In this document: piece after piece, positions 49,311 to 57,727 of the stretch | How positions within the stretch are numbered: the first letter of the stretch is position 1 | Layout of the letters: every line of letters starts with the position of its first letter | Assembly (NCBI RefSeq): GCF_051201015.1 | Contig: NZ_JBPEHI010000012.1 | Origin: Petrimonas sulfuriphila | GTDB taxonomy: Bacteria > Bacteroidota > Bacteroidia > Bacteroidales > Dysgonomonadaceae | Length of the DNA: 64,000 nt | Reading direction: 5' to 3' (one strand) | Made by a program: the position numbers and the translations under genes | The notes under the pieces: model-generated | What the model was told of the DNA's origin: nothing | Databases searched by the model: none | Seen by the model: only the letters and a program-made list of their open reading frames with translations

Positions 49311-50876
49311 ATGGAACTCAATCAGAACAATCTATTATTCACCATCGCCGGAACAGCCTTGCTGGCTTCGTGCACAGGAACAGAAAAAACGGTAAATACG
49401 AAACCGTTGAACATCGTTTATATCATGACGGACGACCATACCCGGCAAATGATGAGTTGTTATGACAAGCGCCACATAGAAACACCTAACCTCGACAGAA
49501 TAGCTAATAACGGAGTGAGATTTACCAATGCTTTCGTGGCAAACTCCATCTCTGCTCCCAGCCGTGCATGCCTGCTGACCGGAAAGCACAGCCACAAAAA
49601 CGGAAAAATCGACAACATCACTTCGTTCGACGGCAGTCAGCAAACCGTCCAGCAACTGCTGCAACAGGCGGGATACCAAACAGCAATGATTGGAAAATGG
49701 CACCTGGACAGTCAACCCACTCATTTCGACTACTGGACAATTCTTCCCGGTCAAGGCCATTATTATCAACCCGATTTTATCACCCCTGAAGGAAGAAAAA
49801 ACCACCAGGGGTACGCCACAAACCTCATTACTGACTTCGGACTGGATTGGCTCGAGAACGGACGCGACAAGAAAAAGCCTTTCTGCCTGTTCCTGCATCA
49901 CAAAGCGGCACACCGTAACTGGATGTCCGATACGACTTACCTAAAAGCTTACGAAGACAAAACATTTGAGCTCCCTACCAATTTTTACGACGATTATTCA
50001 GGGAGAAAAGCAGCAAAAATGCAGGAGATGAGCATCGCTAGCGACCGCGATATGGACATTGTGAATGACCTGAAGATGCTGCGTCCGGGTGTCAGCACCC
50101 GGTTATCGGAACAATATATCCAGGGGGAATATGCCCGGTTGGATTCTGCACAGAAAACAAAATGGGATGCTCATTACCAGCCAATCATTGATGCATTTTA
50201 CGCGTCTGGCTTACAAGGCAACGAATTGGCAGAGTGGAAATATCAACGCTATATGCGTGATTACGCCAAAACCATAAAGTCGCTGGATGAAAATGTGGGG
50301 CGTATTCTCGACTACCTGGAAAAAAGCGGAATGCTGGAGAACACCGTTGTCATTTACACGTCCGATCAGGGTTTTTACATGGGTGAACACGGTTGGTTCG
50401 ACAAACGATTCATGTATGAAGAATCGTTCAGCACACCCCTGGTTATGTGGCTTCCCAAATCATACAAGAAACGGGGCGACATACCACAACTGGTTCAAAA
50501 CATCGATTTTGCACCGACAATGCTTGAGCTTGCGGGTGCTCCTATCCCTTCAGATATACAAGGCGTCTCTCTGGTACCTTTACTCAAAAACGAAAAAGCT
50601 CCCGCCAATTGGAGAAAATCCCTGTATTATCATTACTACGAATATCCCGGTGAACATGCCGTAAGGCGTCATTATGGAGTGAGAACGGAACGGTACAAAC
50701 TCATTCGCTTCTACGGAGACATAGATGAGTGGGAACTGTTCGACCTGCAAGCCGATCCGATGGAAATGAACAACCTGTACGGAAAAACCGGATACGAAAA
50801 AATTACCGGCGAGCTTTGCGCCGAACTTAAACGCCTCCAGGAGCAATACGATGACCCGATCAGGAAGGACAACTGA
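49311..50876 (+). CDS. Ser-type sulfatase, lipoprotein (S1 family)
   Basis: Removes sulfate esters, probably from a glycan, in the periplasm or at the surface. From the ATG at 49311 (521 aa) it has a lipoprotein signal, NLLFTIAGTALLASC. The metal-binding pair is in IVYIMTDDHTRQ. The catalytic signature is SISAPSRACLLTGKHS, where Ser81 is the residue converted to formylglycine; a serine rather than cysteine means an anSME-type radical-SAM maturase is needed, and none is in the window. TSDQGFYMGEHGWFDKRFMYEES is the second metal-binding region. It resembles N-acetylglucosamine-6-sulfatase-like S1 enzymes most, which is only a suggestion. No SusC/D pair lies nearby. Confidence 0.92.
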   Translation: MELNQNNLLFTIAGTALLASCTGTEKTVNTKPLNIVYIMTDDHTRQMMSCYDKRHIETPNLDRIANNGVRFTNAFVANSISAPSRACLLTGKHSHKNGKIDNITSFDGSQQTVQQLLQQAGYQTAMIGKWHLDSQPTHFDYWTILPGQGHYYQPDFITPEGRKNHQGYATNLITDFGLDWLENGRDKKKPFCLFLHHKAAHRNWMSDTTYLKAYEDKTFELPTNFYDDYSGRKAAKMQEMSIASDRDMDIVNDLKMLRPGVSTRLSEQYIQGEYARLDSAQKTKWDAHYQPIIDAFYASGLQGNELAEWKYQRYMRDYAKTIKSLDENVGRILDYLEKSGMLENTVVIYTSDQGFYMGEHGWFDKRFMYEESFSTPLVMWLPKSYKKRGDIPQLVQNIDFAPTMLELAGAPIPSDIQGVSLVPLLKNEKAPANWRKSLYYHYYEYPGEHAVRRHYGVRTERYKLIRFYGDIDEWELFDLQADPMEMNNLYGKTGYEKITGELCAELKRLQEQYDDPIRKDN

Positions 50877-51464
50877 ATGATGCTTCCAATCGAGACTCAC
50901 CCTTTGCAACCCTTTTTACCCGGCAAAACCAGGTTACTGATGCTGGGCAGCTTTCCTCCACCGAAGGCGAAGTGGAAGATGGATTTCTATTATCCGAATT
51001 TCCAAAACGATATGTGGCGGATTTTGGGGCTGGCGTTTTTCAATGAAAAGGATTATTTTCTGACGGAAAACAAGTCCTCTTTCGATAAAGAAAAAATTAT
51101 GGAATTCCTATCCTTGAAAGGTATTGCCGTATGTGATACGGCACACGAAGTGCACCGGCTGAAAGGAAATGCGTCGGATAATTTTCTGGAAATAGTTACT
51201 CCGCTCAACCTTGAAAACATTTTATCGAAAATCCCTGACTGCAAAGCGTTCGCTACAACCGGTGAAAAAGCGACTGAGACTCTTCGGTCGCTTTTTCCCG
51301 CCACAACTCCCATTCCTAAGATTGGGAACAGCGTGACCGTTGATTTCCTCAATAAGAAATACAAATTTTACCGGATGCCTTCCTCATCAAGAGCATACCC
51401 CAGGCCATTATCCGAAAAGGCCAAAATATACAGGCAACTTTTTACAGAGATGGAAATTCTTTAG
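50877..51464 (+). CDS. Uracil-DNA glycosylase-like protein
   Basis: A 195-aa cytosolic protein that fits the UDG superfamily. The first strand-loop RLLMLGSFPPPKAKWKMDFYYPNFQNDMWRI-region (residues 19-49) stands where MUG/UDG enzymes have the water-activating motif and the Tyr/Phe wall. The C-terminal MPSSSRAYPRPLSEK is placed like the DNA-intercalating SPS loop. The usual Asn/Asp of the first motif is not evident (LGSFPP), so activity on uracil is uncertain. Its ATG directly follows the sulfatase TGA, so the two are translationally coupled although functionally unrelated. Confidence 0.72.
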   Translation: MMLPIETHPLQPFLPGKTRLLMLGSFPPPKAKWKMDFYYPNFQNDMWRILGLAFFNEKDYFLTENKSSFDKEKIMEFLSLKGIAVCDTAHEVHRLKGNASDNFLEIVTPLNLENILSKIPDCKAFATTGEKATETLRSLFPATTPIPKIGNSVTVDFLNKKYKFYRMPSSSRAYPRPLSEKAKIYRQLFTEMEIL

Positions 51465-51470
51465 AGAGCG

Positions 51471-51881
51471 TTAAATCTCAGCGTCACCTAACACTCCTTC
51501 GAAATTCAATGGAAATACCTTGGTTATCTTTTGGCTTTTGATGAGTGGCTTCAGTTTTTTCAGAACAATCTCTTTAAAATAAGAAGCATTGGAATGCACT
51601 TTATATGCAGCTTCACTCTCGTAGCTCTCGTAGATAAATACACGAGCAGGATCCTCTTCACTCAACAAAACATCGTAAACCAGGCAACCCTCCTCGTTTT
51701 CAAGGGTTTGCAATTGAATGTCTGATAACAACTCTATGGCCTCATCTACCCGGCTCTCATCCAACGTAAATTCAACCAAAATCACATAGGGTTCACCTGC
51801 ATTTTGTGCCTGTGAATGGCGGGGATAAGCAGAAAGAAGCGTCAGAAAAAGCACACAGAAAAGAAAAAATTGCTTTTGCAT
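51471..51881 (-). CDS. Exported ABM-fold (antibiotic biosynthesis monooxygenase-like) protein
   Basis: A 136-aa protein with an N-terminal signal peptide (about 1-25; MQKQFFLFCVLFLTLLSAYP, cleavage near SQAQ) followed by one ABM/YgiN-type ferredoxin-like domain. PYVILVEFTLDESRVDEAIELL is the first strand and helix, CLVYDVLLSEEDPARVFIYESYES the central strands, and AYKVHSNASYFKEIV the second helix with the conserved His. ABM proteins are quinol monooxygenases, haem-degrading enzymes or of unknown role, and most are cytosolic, so export is unusual. It is a single gene converging with the UDG-like gene. Confidence 0.85.
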   Translation of the reverse strand: MQKQFFLFCVLFLTLLSAYPRHSQAQNAGEPYVILVEFTLDESRVDEAIELLSDIQLQTLENEEGCLVYDVLLSEEDPARVFIYESYESEAAYKVHSNASYFKEIVLKKLKPLIKSQKITKVFPLNFEGVLGDAEI

Positions 51882-52000
51882 AGGTTAAGAAAATTTAAAA
51901 ACTGTTTTGATTATTTATGCACTGTTTGTGTCATTTTTTATGAACCTGGATTTTCGCATCATACGGCGTATGAAACAAAAGGAAACTTCAAAACAGTTTC

Positions 52001-52801
52001 TTAATTTCGCAGGCCGGAAACATTTTTCAGCACAGCGCGTATGGTTCCAATCTTTAAGTGCGTGTCGATGACAATGGGAATTCTGTTCGCATCATCGGTC
52101 AATGAAGCACTAATAGCCTCTTTCTTGTCTTTAAACGCCTTATCGTAGATGGTCAGGGAGATTTGAACCGTGTTATAGGTTTGCCCGTCATTGGCTTTAA
52201 TCTTGGACAAACCGTTGTAGTTTACAGCCATGTTCACGATCTCTCTTCCGGAAATAAACTGTATTTGCTTTTGGTCACCGGGTTCCATATCCGTGTAGTC
52301 CAGGTTCCGGATCAACGCCAATACCGACAGGTAATCGTATGTACATTCATGGGTAGTAATGGTTTCCTCAAATTTCTTTTTTCCGTTAAAAACACGGTTT
52401 GTCCTTACTTTTATCCCATCCTCTACATAACTGAAAGACTGCACTTCCCGGGAATAATCCTTTCCTTCAAATGCATTTTTAGTGAAGAGCAGCGGTCGCA
52501 AATTCATGTCGATATACGACACAAGCGTATCATTAACCGTATAAACACTTCCTGCCAATCCACTCGTATTAAGCAACATGCGAACATTGAAAGCGCTGTT
52601 GCCCTTGTAGTTTACCAGATTGGTCTTTAATGATCCTGTGCCGGCTTTGGCATTCACTATGCCGTAATTGAAATACAAATCGTAAGAGATGTTCTCTCCG
52701 TCTTTAAAAGAGTTATTGATGATCTTACACTGGGCAATTGCTCCCTGAGGCAGGGAGACAACCAAGATAAATAAGAGAAACAATTGAATCGTTTTGTTCA
52801 T
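52001..52801 (-). CDS. DUF3108 domain exported protein
   Basis: A 266-aa protein with a Sec signal peptide (MNKTIQLFLLFILVVSLPQG, cleavage after AIA). The mature part matches DUF3108: DGENISYDLYFNYGIVNAKAGTGSL at the start, then VYTVNDTLVSYIDMNLRPLLFTKN, and the last part KIGTIRAVLKNVSGL, a chain of beta-strands likely to form a lipocalin- or LolA-like sheet in the periplasm. No function is established. It follows the Ig-like lipoprotein gene by 25 bp and is probably cotranscribed with it. Confidence 0.85.
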   Translation of the reverse strand: MNKTIQLFLLFILVVSLPQGAIAQCKIINNSFKDGENISYDLYFNYGIVNAKAGTGSLKTNLVNYKGNSAFNVRMLLNTSGLAGSVYTVNDTLVSYIDMNLRPLLFTKNAFEGKDYSREVQSFSYVEDGIKVRTNRVFNGKKKFEETITTHECTYDYLSVLALIRNLDYTDMEPGDQKQIQFISGREIVNMAVNYNGLSKIKANDGQTYNTVQISLTIYDKAFKDKKEAISASLTDDANRIPIVIDTHLKIGTIRAVLKNVSGLRN

Positions 52802-52826
52802 TTTCGTTCGTTTGGATTAAGTGCGG

Positions 52827-54797
52827 TTATCGGGCAGGAGCAACCGGTCTCTGCATTGGAGTGGCCGGTCCGCCCATACTTCCGGCCCCGCCGGGAAAAG
52901 AAGCTCCTCCGCGTCGGTTTTGCTGCTGTTGCTGGCGTTCGCGTTCTTCGTTGAGGTTACGGCGTTTCTTTTCTTCGGGTTTATTTTTAGTGACATCAAG
53001 CGGTTTTTGCTTGTCTAACGGCAACTCCGTCACATTCCACGACTCTTCATGGTCAGTGTATGCCCTAATCTCATACGCACCCGGATAATAGTAAACTCTT
53101 TCGGGCTGTCTACCCTTCTCATAGTCACCTGTCGTCCATTCACCGTCTTCGTTGTCATCGATGAAAAGTCGGGCATACAGCGTTCCCGGATTAATATCGA
53201 AAATCAGGGCTTCGCTGTTTTTGACACGTACTTTTCGAAAAGGTTTATCCGATTTGTCCAGCAACTCTACATAAGCCGGTTTCCCTACCGGCAGTCCCGA
53301 CAGCTGAAACATTAAGTTTCCGTACTGATCCAGTGCTTTTACGGCAAACGTCTGCTCTACCTTGTTGTTCCACAATCCGTAAATACTGTGAACAGTCGCT
53401 GAATCGATGGTTAATTTATACTTCCCTCCGGGTTCCCATTTGTGCCGAAGCGTATACTTTCGGGGGTTGAGCGTGTCGCCAAGCATAGTGAAAGGGACAT
53501 GCGAGAAAACAGAGTCCACTTCGTATGTGAGGTGAACTTTCGATGAATCAAAATCGATTACCGGTTGTTCAAACTCCAACTGAACCGGCAAGTAAATTTC
53601 GTGTGAAGATTGGATATTGTGATTAACGGCAAGCAAACGCACTTCTTCTTCCTTCCCTTCGTTTTCTCTTTCTCTGCGGGTTTGTCGCGGTTCGCGGAAG
53701 TTAAAACTCAATGTATCCGACTGCAAAAGGTCCCGGTTCAACGAATCTGTTTTCAGGTAATCCATCTTCAGTATAACGGTATCCTGCCTTAAGACCAATG
53801 AGTCGGATATCCACAGGGAAAGGGTATCGTTATCTTTGCTTTTCTCCATCACGTACCAGTTTTCATTGCCCGATACCGGTTTTAACAGTTCGAAAGCAGG
53901 CTCCTGGGTTGGAGCCGCAAAAAAGACAACAAGTTTTTCACGCTGGGTTCGTTCGTGTTTTTGAAAATATTTCCGTTGAAATCCGGATGAAAATGAGCGA
54001 AGTAAAATATTATCAGGCAGAAAACGGGTGTAATTTATCGTTTTTACGGTATCAATGGTCACACTGTCTTTGAAAACCGTATCCTGTCGTATAGCAGGCA
54101 TCGATGACGGCACGACAATGGAATCAAGAAAGGCTATGGCCTCCTGCGGGTTGTCATATTTATAATCCCTGTTTTTATCGTCGAGAGCAAAAATCCTGTA
54201 TTTACCTGCGGCTAATCCTCTTACTGTAAACCTTCCGCGTGAGTCAGTCCTTGAAATCCTTTCAAAAGGAGTCCTTACAAAAGCGGTGTCATCCAGGTTG
54301 GTGTGCATGCCCACATAAATACCTTGAGCAGGTTCCAGGTTTTCTGCGGATAACACTTTGCCGGAAACGGCGAGCGTATCGAGTTGATCTCCTGTAGAGA
54401 AAGAGAGGGAGAAGTTTTCGAGCGGATTCCCTTCGTTATTATCGACAATAGCATCAGTAAAATCGATCGTATAAGTAGTGTTTGGCAATAGTTCATCGTT
54501 GAATTCCACAACGGCTTTCTTTCCCACCGATTTTATCACAGGCATATTTATCTGCGGAGGCGTAATGATCACTTTCTCTGTCGGTTTTTCAACTTTTATG
54601 TTCTCGTCAAATTCAATTTCAACGATGTTGCGGGTTACGTTTAATGCGCTGTTTTGAGGATTGGAACGGACTACCCGCGGTGGTGCCTCGTCATACAGCC
54701 CGCCCGTGGGCGCTGCCATATTGGCGCATGAATTCAATACGAACAGTATTCCTCCCGGAAAAATGAGTATGAGTATATATTTCAACAACCTTATCAT
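52827..54797 (-). CDS. Ig-like domain lipoprotein (SbsA-type N-terminal domain)
   Basis: Large envelope lipoprotein, 656 aa. The ATG at 54797 gives MIRLLKYILILIFPGGILFVLNSC with a lipobox LNSC; a farther start lies at the -7 box and is excluded. The Big_5/SbsA-like Ig domain follows (PPRVVRSNPQNSALNVTRN, VEIEFDENIKVEKP, LPNTTYTIDFTDAI) to about residue 130, then a beta-sandwich like carboxypeptidase regulatory domains, and several further beta domains. The C-terminus is low-complexity: a run of Arg/Glu/Gln with a polyglutamine stretch, then Gly/Pro/Ala. Such proteins are widespread in Bacteroidota and function is unknown. It leads a unit with the DUF3108 gene. Confidence 0.85.
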   Translation of the reverse strand: MIRLLKYILILIFPGGILFVLNSCANMAAPTGGLYDEAPPRVVRSNPQNSALNVTRNIVEIEFDENIKVEKPTEKVIITPPQINMPVIKSVGKKAVVEFNDELLPNTTYTIDFTDAIVDNNEGNPLENFSLSFSTGDQLDTLAVSGKVLSAENLEPAQGIYVGMHTNLDDTAFVRTPFERISRTDSRGRFTVRGLAAGKYRIFALDDKNRDYKYDNPQEAIAFLDSIVVPSSMPAIRQDTVFKDSVTIDTVKTINYTRFLPDNILLRSFSSGFQRKYFQKHERTQREKLVVFFAAPTQEPAFELLKPVSGNENWYVMEKSKDNDTLSLWISDSLVLRQDTVILKMDYLKTDSLNRDLLQSDTLSFNFREPRQTRRERENEGKEEEVRLLAVNHNIQSSHEIYLPVQLEFEQPVIDFDSSKVHLTYEVDSVFSHVPFTMLGDTLNPRKYTLRHKWEPGGKYKLTIDSATVHSIYGLWNNKVEQTFAVKALDQYGNLMFQLSGLPVGKPAYVELLDKSDKPFRKVRVKNSEALIFDINPGTLYARLFIDDNEDGEWTTGDYEKGRQPERVYYYPGAYEIRAYTDHEESWNVTELPLDKQKPLDVTKNKPEEKKRRNLNEERERQQQQQNRRGGASFPGGAGSMGGPATPMQRPVAPAR

Positions 54798-54828
54798 TAT
54801 TACCTTCCTGTCATTTGCATAATTGGCG

Positions 54829-54836
54829 CAAAAATA
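54829..54836 (-). promoter_or_regulatory. -7 promoter element for the Ig-like lipoprotein
   Basis: The minus strand reads TATTTTTG, matching TAnnTTTG, 32 bp before the ATG at 54797. Confidence 0.6.
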
Positions 54837-54912
54837 CAACGAATTAAGTAGTTTTTAGCGTTTTGATGTTTAAAAAAACGGAAATTCAGTAAATACAAGA
54901 TGTTTTGCAGCG

Positions 54913-56187
54913 CTATCGGGCTAAGATTTGATTTCCGATTTTGCAGTACAGGCACTTCCGCTTATCGCAGTACTCTTTTTTCAATTGAATGAGCGCTTGC
55001 GAATCGAATGCACTGACAGGAGATATACCGGAAACTGCAAATTCAGCAACGATAGCATTTCGTTCTGGTTCTACCGTCTCCAGTATCTGCAACGCTCTGT
55101 CACAAAATTTCTCCTGGCCGGTTTTTCTTCCGTAAGCAAAGAGCATAGGAACAACCGTGTTGATAAGGATAACATGGAAAGAAGATTCCCCCAGGTACTT
55201 TCGGGATCTTTCCGACTCTTTTCCGAAAGAATAATGGGTATGCCAGTAATCGGAGGTATCAACCTGAAAATAACTCCATAACTGTCTATAGTCTTCTCTC
55301 TCGAGTATGGAAGAAAAGAGACGGTCCGACTGCTTCAGCAGAGTTGCCAGCTGTGCGATACGTACTTGTGGAAATGCGCGGGGACGGACACGCAACTTCT
55401 TGAATAAAAATCCATCGATAGGCTTAAGTTGGTATTTGTGTTTTAAGAACCCGTATTCTTTTCTGAGTTGCAGGTAGTAATCATCGGAAACAATGTCGTC
55501 ATACAACAATCCGGCTTGCCCATACAGCAACGCTTCTATCTGAAAAAGGCTATCGCTGTGTCTCTGAATACAGTTGAGAGGAAGGCTCAACGCCAGTCGT
55601 TCAAATCCGTCGGAATTTAATCCGAATCCAAAGTTCCGGACAAGCAACACATAAAAGGAATGATCCCATGAATTGTTGAATCGGGCCATATGTGTAAAAA
55701 TATCGTTGATCTTCCGCTCCAACCGTTGAAGCCCCATCTCAACCATCCAGGCACATATTACTCCCCTTTCCACCAGCGGGAGATGATTCTTGCAAGGGAT
55801 ACTCGACTTGCTGTTGAGCAAATACGCTGCATTTTTTCTTACATCTTCAGGTACAATCAATTGCATTTGCGGAACCTGCACACCTTTTTGGTTCCTCACC
55901 ACACCTTTCACTCTTTCCGCCACGTGCAAAATCACCGAGTTGTAGCTTTCATCGGTATGGTGTCCGTGTTTGGTCCAATCACCTGATGATGGATGAATCT
56001 CCACATCCCCTGCCCACATCTTATCCCCTATTTTGATTTTGGCATTGAAGAAATCAGCTCCGGCATCAGTGTTGTGTGTTCCCGGATCGATGATATCTAC
56101 TTTTTGTCCATCCATCGTTTGGAGGTCAGCCCGGTCGAAAAGCCGGTATTTCCAAACATAATGAAGCAAATATTCGTTGTTTGTCAT
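54913..56187 (-). CDS. DUF2851 family protein
   Basis: A 424-aa cytosolic protein of the DUF2851 family, found almost only in Bacteroidota. Family hallmarks are the N-terminal EYLLHYVWKYRLFDRADLQTMDGQ region, DAGADFFNAKIKIGDKMWAGDVEIHPSSGDW (residues 42-72) with its acidic pair and D-E-H pattern, and the C-terminal CDKRKCLYCKIGNQIL. The N-terminal DAGADFFNAKI...GDVEIH arrangement looks like a PD-(D/E)xK nuclease core, which is my inference. The CxxC-type cysteines near the end could bind metal. It is a single-gene unit with its own -7 box. Confidence 0.88.
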   Translation of the reverse strand: MTNNEYLLHYVWKYRLFDRADLQTMDGQKVDIIDPGTHNTDAGADFFNAKIKIGDKMWAGDVEIHPSSGDWTKHGHHTDESYNSVILHVAERVKGVVRNQKGVQVPQMQLIVPEDVRKNAAYLLNSKSSIPCKNHLPLVERGVICAWMVEMGLQRLERKINDIFTHMARFNNSWDHSFYVLLVRNFGFGLNSDGFERLALSLPLNCIQRHSDSLFQIEALLYGQAGLLYDDIVSDDYYLQLRKEYGFLKHKYQLKPIDGFLFKKLRVRPRAFPQVRIAQLATLLKQSDRLFSSILEREDYRQLWSYFQVDTSDYWHTHYSFGKESERSRKYLGESSFHVILINTVVPMLFAYGRKTGQEKFCDRALQILETVEPERNAIVAEFAVSGISPVSAFDSQALIQLKKEYCDKRKCLYCKIGNQILAR

Positions 56188-56211
56188 ATCTCTTTAAGGC
56201 TGTTTGGAGTT

Positions 56212-56219
56212 CAAATATA
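56212..56219 (-). promoter_or_regulatory. -7 promoter element for the DUF2851 gene
   Basis: The minus strand reads TATATTTG, matching TAnnTTTG, 24 bp before the ATG. Confidence 0.6.
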
Positions 56220-56299
56220 CAATTATATTTTAATCCTGTCAACGGTACGTCTGTTTTTCATTATTTCTCCTTTCAACCGGCTTTCTGTCGATTTTTATG

Positions 56300-56307
56300 T
56301 AACTTTG
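56300..56307 (+). promoter_or_regulatory. -7 promoter element for the UPF0597 gene
   Basis: TAACTTTG matches TAnnTTTG 34 bp before the ATG at 56342. Confidence 0.6.
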
Positions 56308-56341
56308 CCGTATACTTAAAATCATTGAACCACAAATTTTC

Positions 56342-57625
56342 ATGTTAAACCCGCAAGAGAGAAAAAAAATCAAGCAACTGATGCAACGTGAAATAATTCC
56401 GGCTATCGGTTGCACAGAGCCTGTCGCCGTATCGCTTTGTGTCGCACAGGCAACGGAAACACTGGGACGAAAACCCAAACAGATCGAGGTAATTCTGAGT
56501 TCCAACGTCCTTAAAAACGCTATGGGTGTAGGAATTCCCGGAACAGGAATGATTGGGTTGCCTATAGCCGTTGCCTTGGGCGCACTGATCGGGAAACCGG
56601 AGTACGGCCTGGAAGTTCTCCGGGATCTCCAACCTGCGGACGTGGAACGCGCCAAACAATACATCCAAGACAAACGAATAAAAATCGATGTTGAAAAGGA
56701 AATTGAAGATAAACTGTATATAGAAGTCCGGTGCTACGCCGGAAATGAATCGTCCGTAGCTGTTATTCGCGGCAGCCATACCCAGTTCTCCTACGTCGAA
56801 AAAAACGGAACTGTGCTGCTGAAAAATAAAACGGAAACAGCAGAAGAAAAGGAAGAGGATGTACAGCTCACGTTCCGGAAAGTATACGAATATGCCGCTG
56901 AATCGCCTATAGATGAATTGGATTTCATCCTTGAAGCGGCAAGAATGAATCGGGAAGCTTCACTACAATCCCAAAAACAAAGTTACGGACACAACGTGGC
57001 CAAAAGCCTGACAGGCGATAGGGGAAAGGCCCTTTTCGGAGAAAATCCACACAGCCGCATGATCTCTGCAACGGCTGGTGCCTGCGATGCAAGGATGGAC
57101 GGAGCCCTAATTCCGGTGATGAGCAACTCCGGAAGCGGAAACCAGGGTGTAGCCGCGACACTTCCCGTGTTAACCTATGCAGAGGACGCTGGCTGTGACG
57201 AAGAAAGTCTTATCAGAGCACTGATTCTCAGCAACCTATCGGTTATTTACATCAAACAATACCTGGGAAGGTTATCGGCATTATGCGGTTGCGTAGTGGC
57301 GTCAGCGGGTTCCAGCTGCGGCATAACGTACCTTATGGGAGGCAATTATAGACAGGTTACGTTCGCCATAAAAAACATGATTGCCAACATAACCGGTATG
57401 ATTTGCGACGGGGCAAAGCCCAGTTGTGCACTTAAAATAGCCAGCGGCACCTCCACGGCAATGCTCTCTGCCCTGATGGCCATAGAAAACCGGGTGGTAA
57501 CGTCACAGGAAGGTATCGTGAATGAAGACGTGGACAAGACCATTCAAAACCTAGCCATCATTGGTAACCAGGGCATGGCAGAAACCGACAGGATTGTATT
57601 GCAAGTAATGACGCACAAAGGATAA
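56342..57625 (+). CDS. L-cysteine desulfidase-like protein (UPF0597, YhaM/CyuA family)
   Basis: Cytosolic iron-sulfur enzyme of the UPF0597 family, whose characterised member CyuA/YhaM degrades L-cysteine to pyruvate, ammonia and sulfide; the C-terminal half is related to the serine dehydratase alpha chain. Visible features are IIPAIGCTEPVAVSL with Cys24, GVGIPGTGMIGLPIAVALGAL, MSNSGSGNQGVAATLPVLTYA, and the cysteines of LCGCVVASAGSSCG and GMICDGAKPSCALKI that should hold the cluster. At 427 aa it is full length. It stands alone with its own promoter and is followed by a MATE gene after 102 bp. The substrate could be serine or another amino acid. Confidence 0.88.
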   Translation: MLNPQERKKIKQLMQREIIPAIGCTEPVAVSLCVAQATETLGRKPKQIEVILSSNVLKNAMGVGIPGTGMIGLPIAVALGALIGKPEYGLEVLRDLQPADVERAKQYIQDKRIKIDVEKEIEDKLYIEVRCYAGNESSVAVIRGSHTQFSYVEKNGTVLLKNKTETAEEKEEDVQLTFRKVYEYAAESPIDELDFILEAARMNREASLQSQKQSYGHNVAKSLTGDRGKALFGENPHSRMISATAGACDARMDGALIPVMSNSGSGNQGVAATLPVLTYAEDAGCDEESLIRALILSNLSVIYIKQYLGRLSALCGCVVASAGSSCGITYLMGGNYRQVTFAIKNMIANITGMICDGAKPSCALKIASGTSTAMLSALMAIENRVVTSQEGIVNEDVDKTIQNLAIIGNQGMAETDRIVLQVMTHKG

Positions 57626-57727
57626 AAATCGTTCGAACATAAACCCTGGAAATTTCGTTATAAGACGGACAGATCTTGCTGTGCCGGTAGTTATCGGAAA
57701 ATTAAAATTTTAAAGCGCAATTTCACT

